A DNA stretch of 64,000 nucleotides from the NCBI RefSeq assembly GCF_001751365.1, contig NZ_LJGT01000041.1, positions 366,208-430,207 of the forward strand, read 5' to 3'. Source of the DNA: Streptomyces abyssalis. Lineage in GTDB: Bacteria > Actinomycetota > Actinomycetes > Streptomycetales > Streptomycetaceae. Of the stretch, positions 41,928 through 49,386 are shown in pieces. A program made the translations under genes and the position numbers. The stretch's first letter is position 1, and every line of letters begins with the position of its first letter. Under the pieces are notes generated by a model. That model saw nothing but the letters and a program-made list of their open reading frames with translations, searched no databases and had not been told where the DNA came from.

Positions 41928-42902
41928 TCAGGCCGGGGTCCCGTAGCGGGCGGCCAGCGCCGTCACCGTCCCGGCGACGGCCTGCCGCAGCTCGGGCGGC
42001 CCGAGCACCTCCGCCTCGTCTCCCAGCCGGAGCAGATCTCCGACGGCGACGGCCTGGGTCTCGACGGGCAGTTCCACTTCGCTCCAGCCTTCGCGATCCG
42101 GCGGCCCGGCCCTTTCGACCGCTTCCGTGCCGGCCGCACCGAACTGCATCGGCAGCATTTTCCGCGCACGGGGCGATATGCGAAGACGTGCTGTCTCCTT
42201 GTACAGCGCCGCTTCCAGGCGTCGTGTGGATTCCTGCCAGTGGGCGGCGAGATCGAATCCGGCCGGGCGTTCGAAGAAATCGCTCGCGGCCTCCAGTTCG
42301 AGAATGCGCGATATCCGGTAGGTGCGTGCCGTCTCGCCGTCCGCCATCGCTGTCAAATACCAGATGCCGGCCTTGAGAACGATGCCCAACGGACGCAGCT
42401 CCCGGCTGATTTCACCATGCCAGCCGCCGTAGCGGACGTGCAGCGTCTGCTGCTCCCACACCGCCCGTGCGACCGCCGCAAGGTGGGGAACCGGGTCGGC
42501 GTCCCGGAACCACGCCGGTGCGTCCAGATGGAACCGGTCCTGGATGCGGCGGGTCCTTGCCGCGAGTCCGGCCGGCAGCGCGGCCTGCAGCTTCAACTGC
42601 GCGGTGGCGAGCACCGCTCCGAGGCCGAGGTCCTGCGCCGCGGCGGGGGTTCCGACGAGGAACAGTGCGCCCGCCTCGTCGTCGGTGAGACCGGTCAGGC
42701 GCGTGCGGTAGCCCTCCAGAAGGTGGTAGCCGCCGTCGGGCCCGCGCTCCGCGCTGACCGGAACGCCCGACGCGCTGAGTGCCTCGACGTCCCGGTAGAC
42801 GGTGCGTACCGAGACCTCCAGTTCGGCGGCGAGTTCGGGTGCGGTCATCCGCCCGCGGTTCTGGAGCAGCAGAAGCAGGGAGAGCAGCCGGTCAGCTCGC
42901 AT
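41928..42902 (-). CDS. WYL-domain transcriptional regulator
   Basis: 324 residues. The N-terminal HTH_11 is MTAPELAAELEVSVRTVYRDVEAL. The WYL domain (about 140-225) includes LRPLGIVLKAGIWYLTAMADG, with the name-giving Trp-Tyr-Leu. A C-terminal WCX-like extension ends the chain. It is divergent from two small genes (43004, 43429) with an 18-bp inverted repeat in between. It is the likely regulator of them and itself. Confidence 0.88.
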   Translation of the reverse strand: MRADRLLSLLLLLQNRGRMTAPELAAELEVSVRTVYRDVEALSASGVPVSAERGPDGGYHLLEGYRTRLTGLTDDEAGALFLVGTPAAAQDLGLGAVLATAQLKLQAALPAGLAARTRRIQDRFHLDAPAWFRDADPVPHLAAVARAVWEQQTLHVRYGGWHGEISRELRPLGIVLKAGIWYLTAMADGETARTYRISRILELEAASDFFERPAGFDLAAHWQESTRRLEAALYKETARLRISPRARKMLPMQFGAAGTEAVERAGPPDREGWSEVELPVETQAVAVGDLLRLGDEAEVLGPPELRQAVAGTVTALAARYGTPA

Positions 42903-42910
42903 GAGGCAAG

Positions 42911-42951
42911 TATGAGCCGTACCTGACAGGAGGTGTCAGGTACGGCTCATA
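42911..42951. promoter_or_regulatory. 18-bp perfect inverted repeat before the WYL gene
   Basis: TATGAGCCGTACCTGACA (42911-42928) and its exact complement (42934-42951) are separated by GGAGG. It begins 9 bp upstream of the WYL start codon and 52 bp before the DUF3224 gene. It is probably the operator of the WYL protein, and could also fold in RNA. Confidence 0.65.
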
Positions 42952-43003
42952 ACCTGCTGGCACACCGCGCCGGGAGGCGCACCGGACCGACGAAGGGGAA
43001 TCA

Positions 43004-43432
43004 ATGAGCACCGTGCAGGCGCAGACCGCCACCGGCCACTTCACCTTCTCCGACTGGGAGGAGAAGCAGGTCACTTCGGGAGCGGAAGGCCCCCGGCTCG
43101 CCCGTGCCTCCGTCGTCAACTCCTTCTCCGGGGGCGTCGAGGCCGTCGGAACGGCCTGCGAGTACTCGATCGTCTACGTGACGGAGACGACCGGCACGTT
43201 CACGGGCATGCAGGTGCTGTCGGGCACCGTCGGCGGGCGCAAGGGCACCTTCGCGGTCGCCGAGAACGGTTCGTTCGAGGCCGACGGCACCCTGCGCTGC
43301 ACCTTCGAGGTCGTGCCCGGGTCCGGCACCGGAGACCTGACAGGGCTGCACGGAACCGGCGGCTTCACCACCAGGCACGGCGAGCAGTCCGTGCCGTACA
43401 GCTTCGAATACGGCCTGGGGCGGCTCCCGTGA
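43004..43432 (+). CDS. DUF3224-type protein
   Basis: 142 residues of beta-barrel (allene-oxide-cyclase-like) character matching my memory of DUF3224: GHFTFSDWEEKQV, RASVVNSFSGGVEAVG, CEYSIVYV, GTFTGMQVLSGTVGGRKGTF. No signal peptide or metal motif. The function is unknown. Its stop overlaps the next start (GTGA). It lies downstream of the WYL operator. Confidence 0.75.
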   Translation: MSTVQAQTATGHFTFSDWEEKQVTSGAEGPRLARASVVNSFSGGVEAVGTACEYSIVYVTETTGTFTGMQVLSGTVGGRKGTFAVAENGSFEADGTLRCTFEVVPGSGTGDLTGLHGTGGFTTRHGEQSVPYSFEYGLGRLP

Positions 43433-43845
43433 ACTACTTCGGAACACTGATCGCGGTCGCGGACGACTGCCCCGTCACCCGCGGCGTCGTCCCCGCGGCC
43501 CGCGGGGGAAGGAAGACGGTCGCCGTGCTGCAGTACGAGATGCTCACCGAGCGGCCCGGCCGGCTGACGCAGGAAGACGTGCTGTTCGAGTCATGGTTCC
43601 TGCGCCGGCCCGGAGCGGGCGGCCTTGCCGGACCGGAAGCCGCCGCCCTGCGGGAGGAGTTCTTCTCGAAGGAGCAGCCGTGCCTGCGGGCGTCCCCGCT
43701 GCCGAAGAAGTACGGCTTCGGGCTGCTCTTCGACGACGACGGGCTGGTCACGCTCTGTCCCGTGGAGTCCGGCGAGTACGCGCGTCTGGCGGCGGGCGCC
43801 GAAGGCGTCACCGTCCTCAAGGCACTGCGCTCGGCGCGTCGTTGA
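43429..43845 (+). CDS. DUF6157-type conserved protein
   Basis: 138 residues. The pattern NYFGTLIAVADDCPVTRGVVP at the start and QYEMLTERPGRLTQEDVLFE are those of a small actinobacterial/Firmicute family I recall as DUF6157. Soluble, with no catalytic motif seen. It is coupled to the DUF3224 gene by GTGA, forming a two-gene operon under the WYL regulator. Confidence 0.65.
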   Translation: MNYFGTLIAVADDCPVTRGVVPAARGGRKTVAVLQYEMLTERPGRLTQEDVLFESWFLRRPGAGGLAGPEAAALREEFFSKEQPCLRASPLPKKYGFGLLFDDDGLVTLCPVESGEYARLAAGAEGVTVLKALRSARR

Positions 43846-43896
43846 CGCCTTCGCCGGCGGCCGCGGGCGTGCGACCGGTGAGGACGGGCGCGGCGC

Positions 43897-45612
43897 TCAG
43901 ACGCCCGCCGCGGCCGCCAGATCCGCCTTGAGCGCCGCCAGTACGCTCGCCGCGCCGGTACGGGCTGCCGCCAGCGCCGCCTGGTCGCGTACCGGGACGA
44001 CCACCTCCAGGTAGCACTTGAGCTTCGGTTCCGTACCGCTGGGACGCACCACCACGCGCGCCTTCTCCACTCCGGCTTCCGGGTCGCCGGCGAGCTGGTA
44101 GCGGAGCCCGTCCGTGGGAGGAAGGAGGTCGGAGCCCTCGCTCAGATCCTCCGCGGAGAGGACGGCAAGGCCCGCGAGGGACGCCGGGGGAGCGGCCCGG
44201 AGCTGCTCCATCGCCGACGCGATGCGCGACAGGTCGTCGACGCGTACGGAGAGCTGGTCGGTCGCGTGCAGGCCGTGCTCGACGGCCAGGTCGTCCAGCA
44301 GATCCGTCAGCGAGCGGTCCGCCTGTTTGAGCTCGGCGGCGAGTTCGGCGATCAGCAGTGCGGCCGTGATGCCGTCCTTGTCGCGTACGCCCTCGGGGTC
44401 GACGCAGTAGCCCAGCGCCTCCTCGAAGGCGTAGCGCAGACCGTCCACGCGGGCGAGCCACTTGAAGCCGGTCAGCGTCTCCTCGTAGGGCAGGTCGGCG
44501 GCGTGTGCGATACGGGAGACCAGCGAGGAGGACACGATCGTCGTGGCGAACGTGCCGCGCGCACGCTTGTGCACGAGGTGCGTGGCCAGCAGCGCCCCGA
44601 CGTCGTCGCCGCGCAGCATGCGCCAGCCGTCCTCGGCGGCGGGGTCGGGCACGGCGACGGCGCAGCGGTCGGCGTCCGGATCGTTGGCGATGACGAGATC
44701 CACGGGGCCGGACGCGGCGGCGGTCCCACGGGCCGTCGCGAAGGCGAGATCCATCGCGCCCGGCTCCTCCGGATTGGGGAAGGAGACGGTCGGGAAGTCG
44801 GGATCGGGACCGGCCTGCTGGTGCACCGGCACCGGCTCGGGGAAGCCCGCCCGGCGGAACGCGGCGAGCAGCGTGTCCGAGCCGACGCCGTGCAGCGCGG
44901 TGTGCACGGTGCGCAGGTCGCGGGGCATCCCTTCCGTCAGTACGGCGCCGGTGCGGGCCAGATAGCTCTCGACGGTCTCCTCACCGAGCACCGTCCAGCC
45001 CGACTGCGGGCGGGGCACGTCCGCGAGGGGGCCGACCGCCTCGATCCTCGCGGCGATCGCGCCGTCGGCGGGCGGGACGATCTGCGAACCCCCGCCCAGA
45101 TAGACCTTGTAGCCGTTGTCGCGCGGCGGGTTGTGGCTGGCGGTGACCATCACACCCGCGACGGCGCCGAGCCGCCTGATCGCGAAGGCGAGCACGGGCG
45201 TGGGCAGCGGACGCGGCAGCAGGGCCGCGTCGAAGCCGGCGCCGGTCATGACGGACGCCGTCTCGCAGGCGAAGTCGTAGCTCTTGTGGCGGGCGTCGTA
45301 GCCGATGACGACGAGGCCGGGGATCTCCCCCTGCCCGTCCGCAGCCGCCGGCCGCCGCTGCTCGCGCAGGTACGCGGCGAGCCCGGCCGCCGCGCGGATC
45401 ACGACGGAACGGTTCATCCGCATGGGCCCGGCGCCCAGCTCGCCCCGCAGTCCGGCAGTCCCGAACTGGAGGTTGCCGGAGAAGCGGGACGCCAGCTCCG
45501 CCTGGTCCTCCACCTCGATGAGCTTCGCCAGCTCCTCGCGGGTCTCCGGGTCGGGGTCCTCGGCCTGCCAGGCCCGGGCACGGGCGACCAGATCCGTCAC
45601 ATCGTCCTGCAC
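43897..45612 (-). CDS. phosphohexomutase (phosphoglucomutase/phosphomannomutase)
   Basis: 571 residues, alpha-D-phosphohexomutase superfamily. The phosphoserine loop is TASHNPPRDNGYKVY, the metal loop DPDADRCAV, the sugar-binding loop GFKWL and the C-terminal phosphate loop VVRPSGTEPKLKCY. It interconverts hexose 1- and 6-phosphates. In deoxynucleoside catabolism some members act as phosphopentomutase. The neighbouring pnp, 58 bp upstream, makes that worth testing. The start at 45612 reads MQDDVTDLVARARAW. Confidence 0.88.
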   Translation of the reverse strand: MQDDVTDLVARARAWQAEDPDPETREELAKLIEVEDQAELASRFSGNLQFGTAGLRGELGAGPMRMNRSVVIRAAAGLAAYLREQRRPAAADGQGEIPGLVVIGYDARHKSYDFACETASVMTGAGFDAALLPRPLPTPVLAFAIRRLGAVAGVMVTASHNPPRDNGYKVYLGGGSQIVPPADGAIAARIEAVGPLADVPRPQSGWTVLGEETVESYLARTGAVLTEGMPRDLRTVHTALHGVGSDTLLAAFRRAGFPEPVPVHQQAGPDPDFPTVSFPNPEEPGAMDLAFATARGTAAASGPVDLVIANDPDADRCAVAVPDPAAEDGWRMLRGDDVGALLATHLVHKRARGTFATTIVSSSLVSRIAHAADLPYEETLTGFKWLARVDGLRYAFEEALGYCVDPEGVRDKDGITAALLIAELAAELKQADRSLTDLLDDLAVEHGLHATDQLSVRVDDLSRIASAMEQLRAAPPASLAGLAVLSAEDLSEGSDLLPPTDGLRYQLAGDPEAGVEKARVVVRPSGTEPKLKCYLEVVVPVRDQAALAAARTGAASVLAALKADLAAAAGV

Positions 45613-45670
45613 AGCTCTGCCTCTCTCCTCAGCCTCTCCGGTACGCGCCGGCGACCGGCGGCCCGGGAGC

Positions 45671-46489
45671 TCACATCCGGTTCAGCACCTGCGCCAGCAG
45701 CGAACCCATGCGGGCGGCCGACTCACGGCCCGCCTGCAGCACTTCCTCGTGGTTGAGGGGTTCACCCGTCATGCCGGCCGCGAGGTTGGTCACCAGGGAG
45801 ATGCCGAGCACCTCCGCGCCCGCCTCGCGCGCCGCGATGGCCTCCAGCACGGTGGACATGCCGACAAGGTCCCCGCCGATCGCGCGGACCATGCCGATCT
45901 CGGCGGGGGTCTCGTAGTGGGGGCCGGGGAACTGCACGTAGACGCCCTCTTCGAGCGACGGCTCGATCTCCTGGCAGAGAGTGCGCAGGCGGGGGGAGTA
46001 CAGGTCGGTGAGGTCCACGAAATTGGCACCGACGATGGGGGAGGTGGCCGTGAGGTTGATGTGGTCCTTGATCAGTACGGGCTGGCCCGGCACCATGTCG
46101 CCGCGCAGGCCGCCGCAGCCGTTCGTGAGCACGACGGTCTTGCAGCCGGCGGCGATGGCCGTACGGACGCCGTGGGTTACGGCGGCGACACCGCGGCCCT
46201 CGTAGAAATGGGTCCGGCCGAGGAAGACCAGCACCCGCTTCCCGCCCAGCTCATGGGAGCGCACGGTGCCCGAGTGGCCCTCCACGGACGGCGGGGGGAA
46301 GCCGGGCAGCTCCGTCACCGGGAACTCGGACTCTGGGGCCCCGAGCGCGTCCGCGGCGGGCACCCAGCCGGAGCCCATCACCAGGACGACGTCGTGGCTG
46401 TCCGTACCGGTCAGCTCCCGCAGCCGGGTGGCTGCGGAATCGGCGGAACGATACGGATCGTCGGCGGTGTTCGAGACTGATTCGTTCAC
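45671..46489 (-). CDS. purine nucleoside phosphorylase
   Basis: 272-residue trimeric-type PNP, cleaving inosine and guanosine forms with phosphate. Motifs: LVMGSGWVPAADALG near the phosphate site, VEGHSGTVRSHELGGKRVLVFLGRTHFYEG, TNGCGGLRGDM, and FPGPHYETPAEI. GTG 46489 is leaderless (TACGCT ends 6 nt upstream). The promoter contains a perfect copy of the nucleoside operator, and element copy 3 lies just beyond. Confidence 0.93.
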   Translation of the reverse strand: MNESVSNTADDPYRSADSAATRLRELTGTDSHDVVLVMGSGWVPAADALGAPESEFPVTELPGFPPPSVEGHSGTVRSHELGGKRVLVFLGRTHFYEGRGVAAVTHGVRTAIAAGCKTVVLTNGCGGLRGDMVPGQPVLIKDHINLTATSPIVGANFVDLTDLYSPRLRTLCQEIEPSLEEGVYVQFPGPHYETPAEIGMVRAIGGDLVGMSTVLEAIAAREAGAEVLGISLVTNLAAGMTGEPLNHEEVLQAGRESAARMGSLLAQVLNRM

Positions 46490-46495
46490 GCGATG

Positions 46496-46525
46496 AGCGT
46501 AGCGGCTTCGAGCCTACGCGCGTAG
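46496..46525 (-). promoter_or_regulatory. pnp leaderless promoter with nucleoside operator
   Basis: On the minus strand the -10 box TACGCT (46501-46496) ends 6 nt before GTG 46489. The perfect palindrome CTACGCGCGTAG (46514-46525) covers the expected -35 position. Confidence 0.65.
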
Positions 46526-46639
46526 AGGGTGTCCACTTCCGGGGGCGTGTGTGTGTACGGCTCCGGGCGGGGGTGTGCGCCTGGGGTGCGTTTCTGGTTC
46601 CGGGTGCGTGCCGCTCCGGGAGCCAGTCCGGACGGGCAT
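46514..46639 (-). CDS. possible 41-aa ORF launched by element copy 3
   Basis: ATG 46639 after AGGGAGG opens MPVRTGSRSGTHPEPETHPR, a 41-codon frame ending with TAG inside the pnp operator palindrome. The first 18 residues match those started by copy 2 at 25396. No domain is recognised. It may be a translated leader into pnp rather than a functional peptide. Confidence 0.25.
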   Translation of the reverse strand: MPVRTGSRSGTHPEPETHPRRTPPPGAVHTHAPGSGHPLRA

Positions 46640-47160
46640 GATTTCCCTCCCTGTACCGGTACGGACCGTTGTGCTGCCTCCCATATACCGGTCCGCAAAT
46701 CACGCTTGAGTGTCCGGACGTGCCTCCCTGCGCGTCCCGCCCCCTCCCGTCCGCCGGCGGCTCCCCGCCGGTGGCCCCGGCCAGTTGCCTCGTTCCTCCG
46801 GGCAGGCCCGGTGCCGCTCTCGGATCACTTCAGGGCCCAACGGGCCTCTGAACACTGATGGTTGGAGCCGCAAGGCACGTACAGGTGCCGAAAGGTCCGC
46901 ACGGCAGCGATCCCCCACCCATGTGGAAACCACGAGGGGAAAGCCGCTAGGACGACCGGAGGGGGTGGGACGCGGAGGCGGTGGCTCCGGGAAAATCAAG
47001 CGCGATTTGCGGACCGCCATATGGGAGGCAGCACAACGGTCCGTACCGGGTTCAGGGAGGTAAATCGTGCCTTCCCGGAGCCGCCGCCGCAGCGGCACGC
47101 ACCCGGAACCCCGAACACACGCACCGCGAGGCGCACACACGGCCGGCGCGCGCCAGCGCA
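46571..47160 (+). repeat. three-copy inverted-arm element, copy 3
   Basis: Same orientation as copy 2. The left end TGTGCGCCTGGGG starts at 46574 and continues with the copy 2 terminal repeat. The right end near 47091-47133 carries the variant also found at the left end of copy 1. Both arms keep CAGGGAGG plus an outward start (ATG 46639 leftward, GTG 47067 rightward). The core hairpin TTCAGGGCCC / GGGCCtCTGAA (46829-46852) has changed pairs and one bulged T. It fills the gap between the pnp promoter and the stop of the cyclotransferase-like gene at 47175. Confidence 0.86.
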
Positions 47161-47174
47161 ATGCGCCCGCCGCC

Positions 47175-47612
47175 CTAACAGGGCCGCTTGCGGATCTCCA
47201 TCACGTAGTCGTGCGGCGCCCCCGCCGACTCCGCCGCGTCCGCGATGTCGCCGAGGTAGCGGGCCGAGGGGAGGCCTCCCTCGTAGCCGTTGAGGACGTA
47301 GCACCAGGCCGTCGTCTCGCCGTCGAGCGTGTGGACGCGGAGCTTCGTGCGCCGGTAGATGCCCATGCCGACGCCCTCCCAGCGGTCCATGGACTCCTCG
47401 TCCATGGGCGCGATGTCGTACAGGGCCACGAAGATCTGCGACCCGGGCGACTCGACGACCGTCGCGAGCGCGCCCTCCCAGCCCATCTGCTCGCCGCCGA
47501 ATGTCAGGCGCCAGTCGGTGACCCATCCGGTGCCGCGCAGCGGGGAGTGCGGGGCTCGGCGCGTCATCAGCCGCGCGTCGAGGTTCGCGGCGTAAGCGGC
47601 GTAGAGGGACAT
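47175..47612 (-). CDS. gamma-glutamylcyclotransferase-like protein
   Basis: 145 residues. The family opening MSLYAAYAANLDARLM corresponds to the Y-x-x-Y-G-S-N-L substrate loop. GVGMGIYRRTKLRV and WCYVLNGYEGGLPS follow. Cyclotransferases release 5-oxoproline from gamma-glutamyl compounds. The typical catalytic Glu is plausibly in MDEESMDRWEG. ATG 47612 is leaderless, with TACCCT (47625-47620) 7 nt upstream. Confidence 0.78.
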   Translation of the reverse strand: MSLYAAYAANLDARLMTRRAPHSPLRGTGWVTDWRLTFGGEQMGWEGALATVVESPGSQIFVALYDIAPMDEESMDRWEGVGMGIYRRTKLRVHTLDGETTAWCYVLNGYEGGLPSARYLGDIADAAESAGAPHDYVMEIRKRPC

Positions 47613-47813
47613 GACGACGAGGGTACGGGAGTCCATCGCCGGGGCGGTGGTGGCCAAGGGGGTGGCGCGAGGGGGCCGCCGGCCCCCGCCACAGTCCGGC
47701 CTCGCGGCAGGACCGCCCCCGCTTACAGGGCCGGCCTCGCGGCAGGGCCGCCCCCGCGGCGGCGAAGCCGCCCCCCGCAGGTGCCCGCAAGCATGTGCGG
47801 GACAATGGAGCAT

Positions 47814-49265
47814 GTGACTCGGATCGTGATCATTGGTGGCGGACCCGGCGGCTACGAGGCCGCCCTCGTGGCGGCGCAGCTCGGCGCCGAAGTGACCGTA
47901 GTGGACTGTGACGGCCTGGGAGGCGCGTCGGTGCTCACCGACTGCGTGCCATCCAAGACCCTCATCGCCACGGCCGAGGTCATGACGAACTTCGACTCCT
48001 CGTACGAGGAGCTCGGCATCCGGGTCGAGGACAGCACCCACGACCCGGACGACCCCGCCCGTGTGGTCGGCGTCGACCTAGGCAAGGTCAACCGCAGGGT
48101 GAAGCGGCTCGCGCTCGCCCAGTCGCACGACATCGTCGCCTCGGTGACGCGTGCGGGCGTACGGGTGCTGCGCGGCCGGGGCCGGCTGGAGCCGTCGCAG
48201 GCGCCGGACGGCTCGCGGCAGGTCGTCGTCACGCCGACCGGGGACGCCGCGGGCGGGCCCGACGAGGTGCTGGCCGCCGACGCCGTGCTGGTCGCGACGG
48301 GCGGTCATCCGCGGGAGATCCCGGACGCGCAGCCGGACGGGGAGCGGATCCTCAACTGGAAGCAGGTCTACGACCTGGAGGAGCTGCCCGAAGAGCTGAT
48401 CGTGGTCGGTTCCGGTGTCACGGGCGCCGAATTCGCGGGCGCCTACCGGGCGTTGGGCTCGCACGTCACGCTCGTCTCGTCGCGGGACCGGGTGCTTCCC
48501 GGTGAGGACCCGGACGCGGCGGCCGTGCTGGAGGACGTCTTCAGGCGACGCGGCATGAACGTGATGGCGCGTTCGCGGGCCGCGTCGGCGAGGCGCGTCG
48601 GAGACAAGGTCGAGGTGGAGCTGCAGGACGGCCGCACGATCACCGGAAGCCACTGCCTCGTCGCCGTCGGCGCGATCCCCAACACGGCGGACATGGGCCT
48701 GGAGGAGGCCGGGGTACGGCTGAAGGATTCGGGCCACATCTGGACCGACAAGGTCTCACGTACGTCGGCGCCCGGTGTCTACGCGGCCGGTGACTGCACC
48801 GGAGTCTTCGCGCTCGCGTCCGTCGCGGCGATGCAGGGCCGGATCGCGATGTACCACTTCCTCGGCGAGACGGTCACGCCGCTGAATCTGAAGGCCGTCT
48901 CCGCGAACGTCTTCACCGACCCCGAGATCGCCACGGTCGGCTACAGCCAGGCGGATGTGGACAGCGGCCGGATGGACGCCTGGTGCGTGAAGCTGCCGCT
49001 GCTGCGGAACCCGCGCGCGAAGATGCAGGGCATCAGGGACGGCTTCGTGAAGCTGTTCTGCCGTCCCGGTACGGGGATCGTGGTGGGCGGTGTGGTCGTC
49101 GCCCCGCGCGCGAGTGAGCTGATCCATCCGCTGTCCGTGGCTGTCGACAACAACCTGACGGTGGGGCAGATCGCGAACACCTTCACGGTGTATCCGTCGC
49201 TGACGGGCTCGATCGGCGAGGTCGCCCGGCAGTTGCACACGCGCAAGACGGCCGAGGAAGGCTGA
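47814..49265 (+). CDS. lpdA: LpdA-type NAD(P)H-quinone dehydrogenase (lipoamide-dehydrogenase-like flavoprotein)
   Basis: 483 residues of the pyridine nucleotide-disulfide reductase family. FAD motif TRIVIIGGGPGGYEA, NAD motif VVGSGVTGAEFAGAY, and YAAGDCTG. The redox-active disulfide CxxxxC is broken: the segment reads GGASVLTDCVPSK, with one Cys only. This is as in the mycobacterial Rv3303c LpdA, which reduces quinones and is not a lipoamide dehydrogenase. The C-terminal HPLSVAVDNNLTVGQIANTFTVYPSLTGS replaces the HAHPT-type catalytic end. GTG 47814 matches the mycobacterial start; ATG 47805 is possible. Confidence 0.88.
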   Translation: MTRIVIIGGGPGGYEAALVAAQLGAEVTVVDCDGLGGASVLTDCVPSKTLIATAEVMTNFDSSYEELGIRVEDSTHDPDDPARVVGVDLGKVNRRVKRLALAQSHDIVASVTRAGVRVLRGRGRLEPSQAPDGSRQVVVTPTGDAAGGPDEVLAADAVLVATGGHPREIPDAQPDGERILNWKQVYDLEELPEELIVVGSGVTGAEFAGAYRALGSHVTLVSSRDRVLPGEDPDAAAVLEDVFRRRGMNVMARSRAASARRVGDKVEVELQDGRTITGSHCLVAVGAIPNTADMGLEEAGVRLKDSGHIWTDKVSRTSAPGVYAAGDCTGVFALASVAAMQGRIAMYHFLGETVTPLNLKAVSANVFTDPEIATVGYSQADVDSGRMDAWCVKLPLLRNPRAKMQGIRDGFVKLFCRPGTGIVVGGVVVAPRASELIHPLSVAVDNNLTVGQIANTFTVYPSLTGSIGEVARQLHTRKTAEEG

Positions 49266-49346
49266 ACCGACCGGCCGGTTCTACCTGTTTGTCTCTATAT
49301 CACGTGGCTGATGCAGCTATGGACAACTTCCAAAAATCGACGAAAA

Positions 49347-49359
49347 CTGCTGAAAGCAG
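49347..49359. promoter_or_regulatory. inverted repeat in the deoR-type promoter
   Basis: CTGCT-GAA-AGCAG lies about 28 bp before GTG 49387, near the -35 position of a leaderless promoter (TACTGT, 49374-49379). It may be an autoregulatory site. Confidence 0.35.
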
Positions 49360-49373
49360 ACGGTCGTTGGGGT

Positions 49374-49379
49374 TACTGT
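49374..49379 (+). promoter_or_regulatory. leaderless -10 box of the DeoR-type gene
   Basis: TACTGT ends 7 nt before GTG 49387, with no Shine-Dalgarno sequence in between. The 100 bp upstream are AT-rich for this genome. Confidence 0.5.
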
Positions 49380-49386
49380 CAGTTCC

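Noticed and set aside
47067..49265. 732-aa frame joining element copy 3 to the LpdA flavoprotein
   Set aside because: The first 249 codons are antisense to the cyclotransferase-like gene and carry no domain. The in-frame join looks like chance in GC-rich DNA; LpdA has its own start at 47814.
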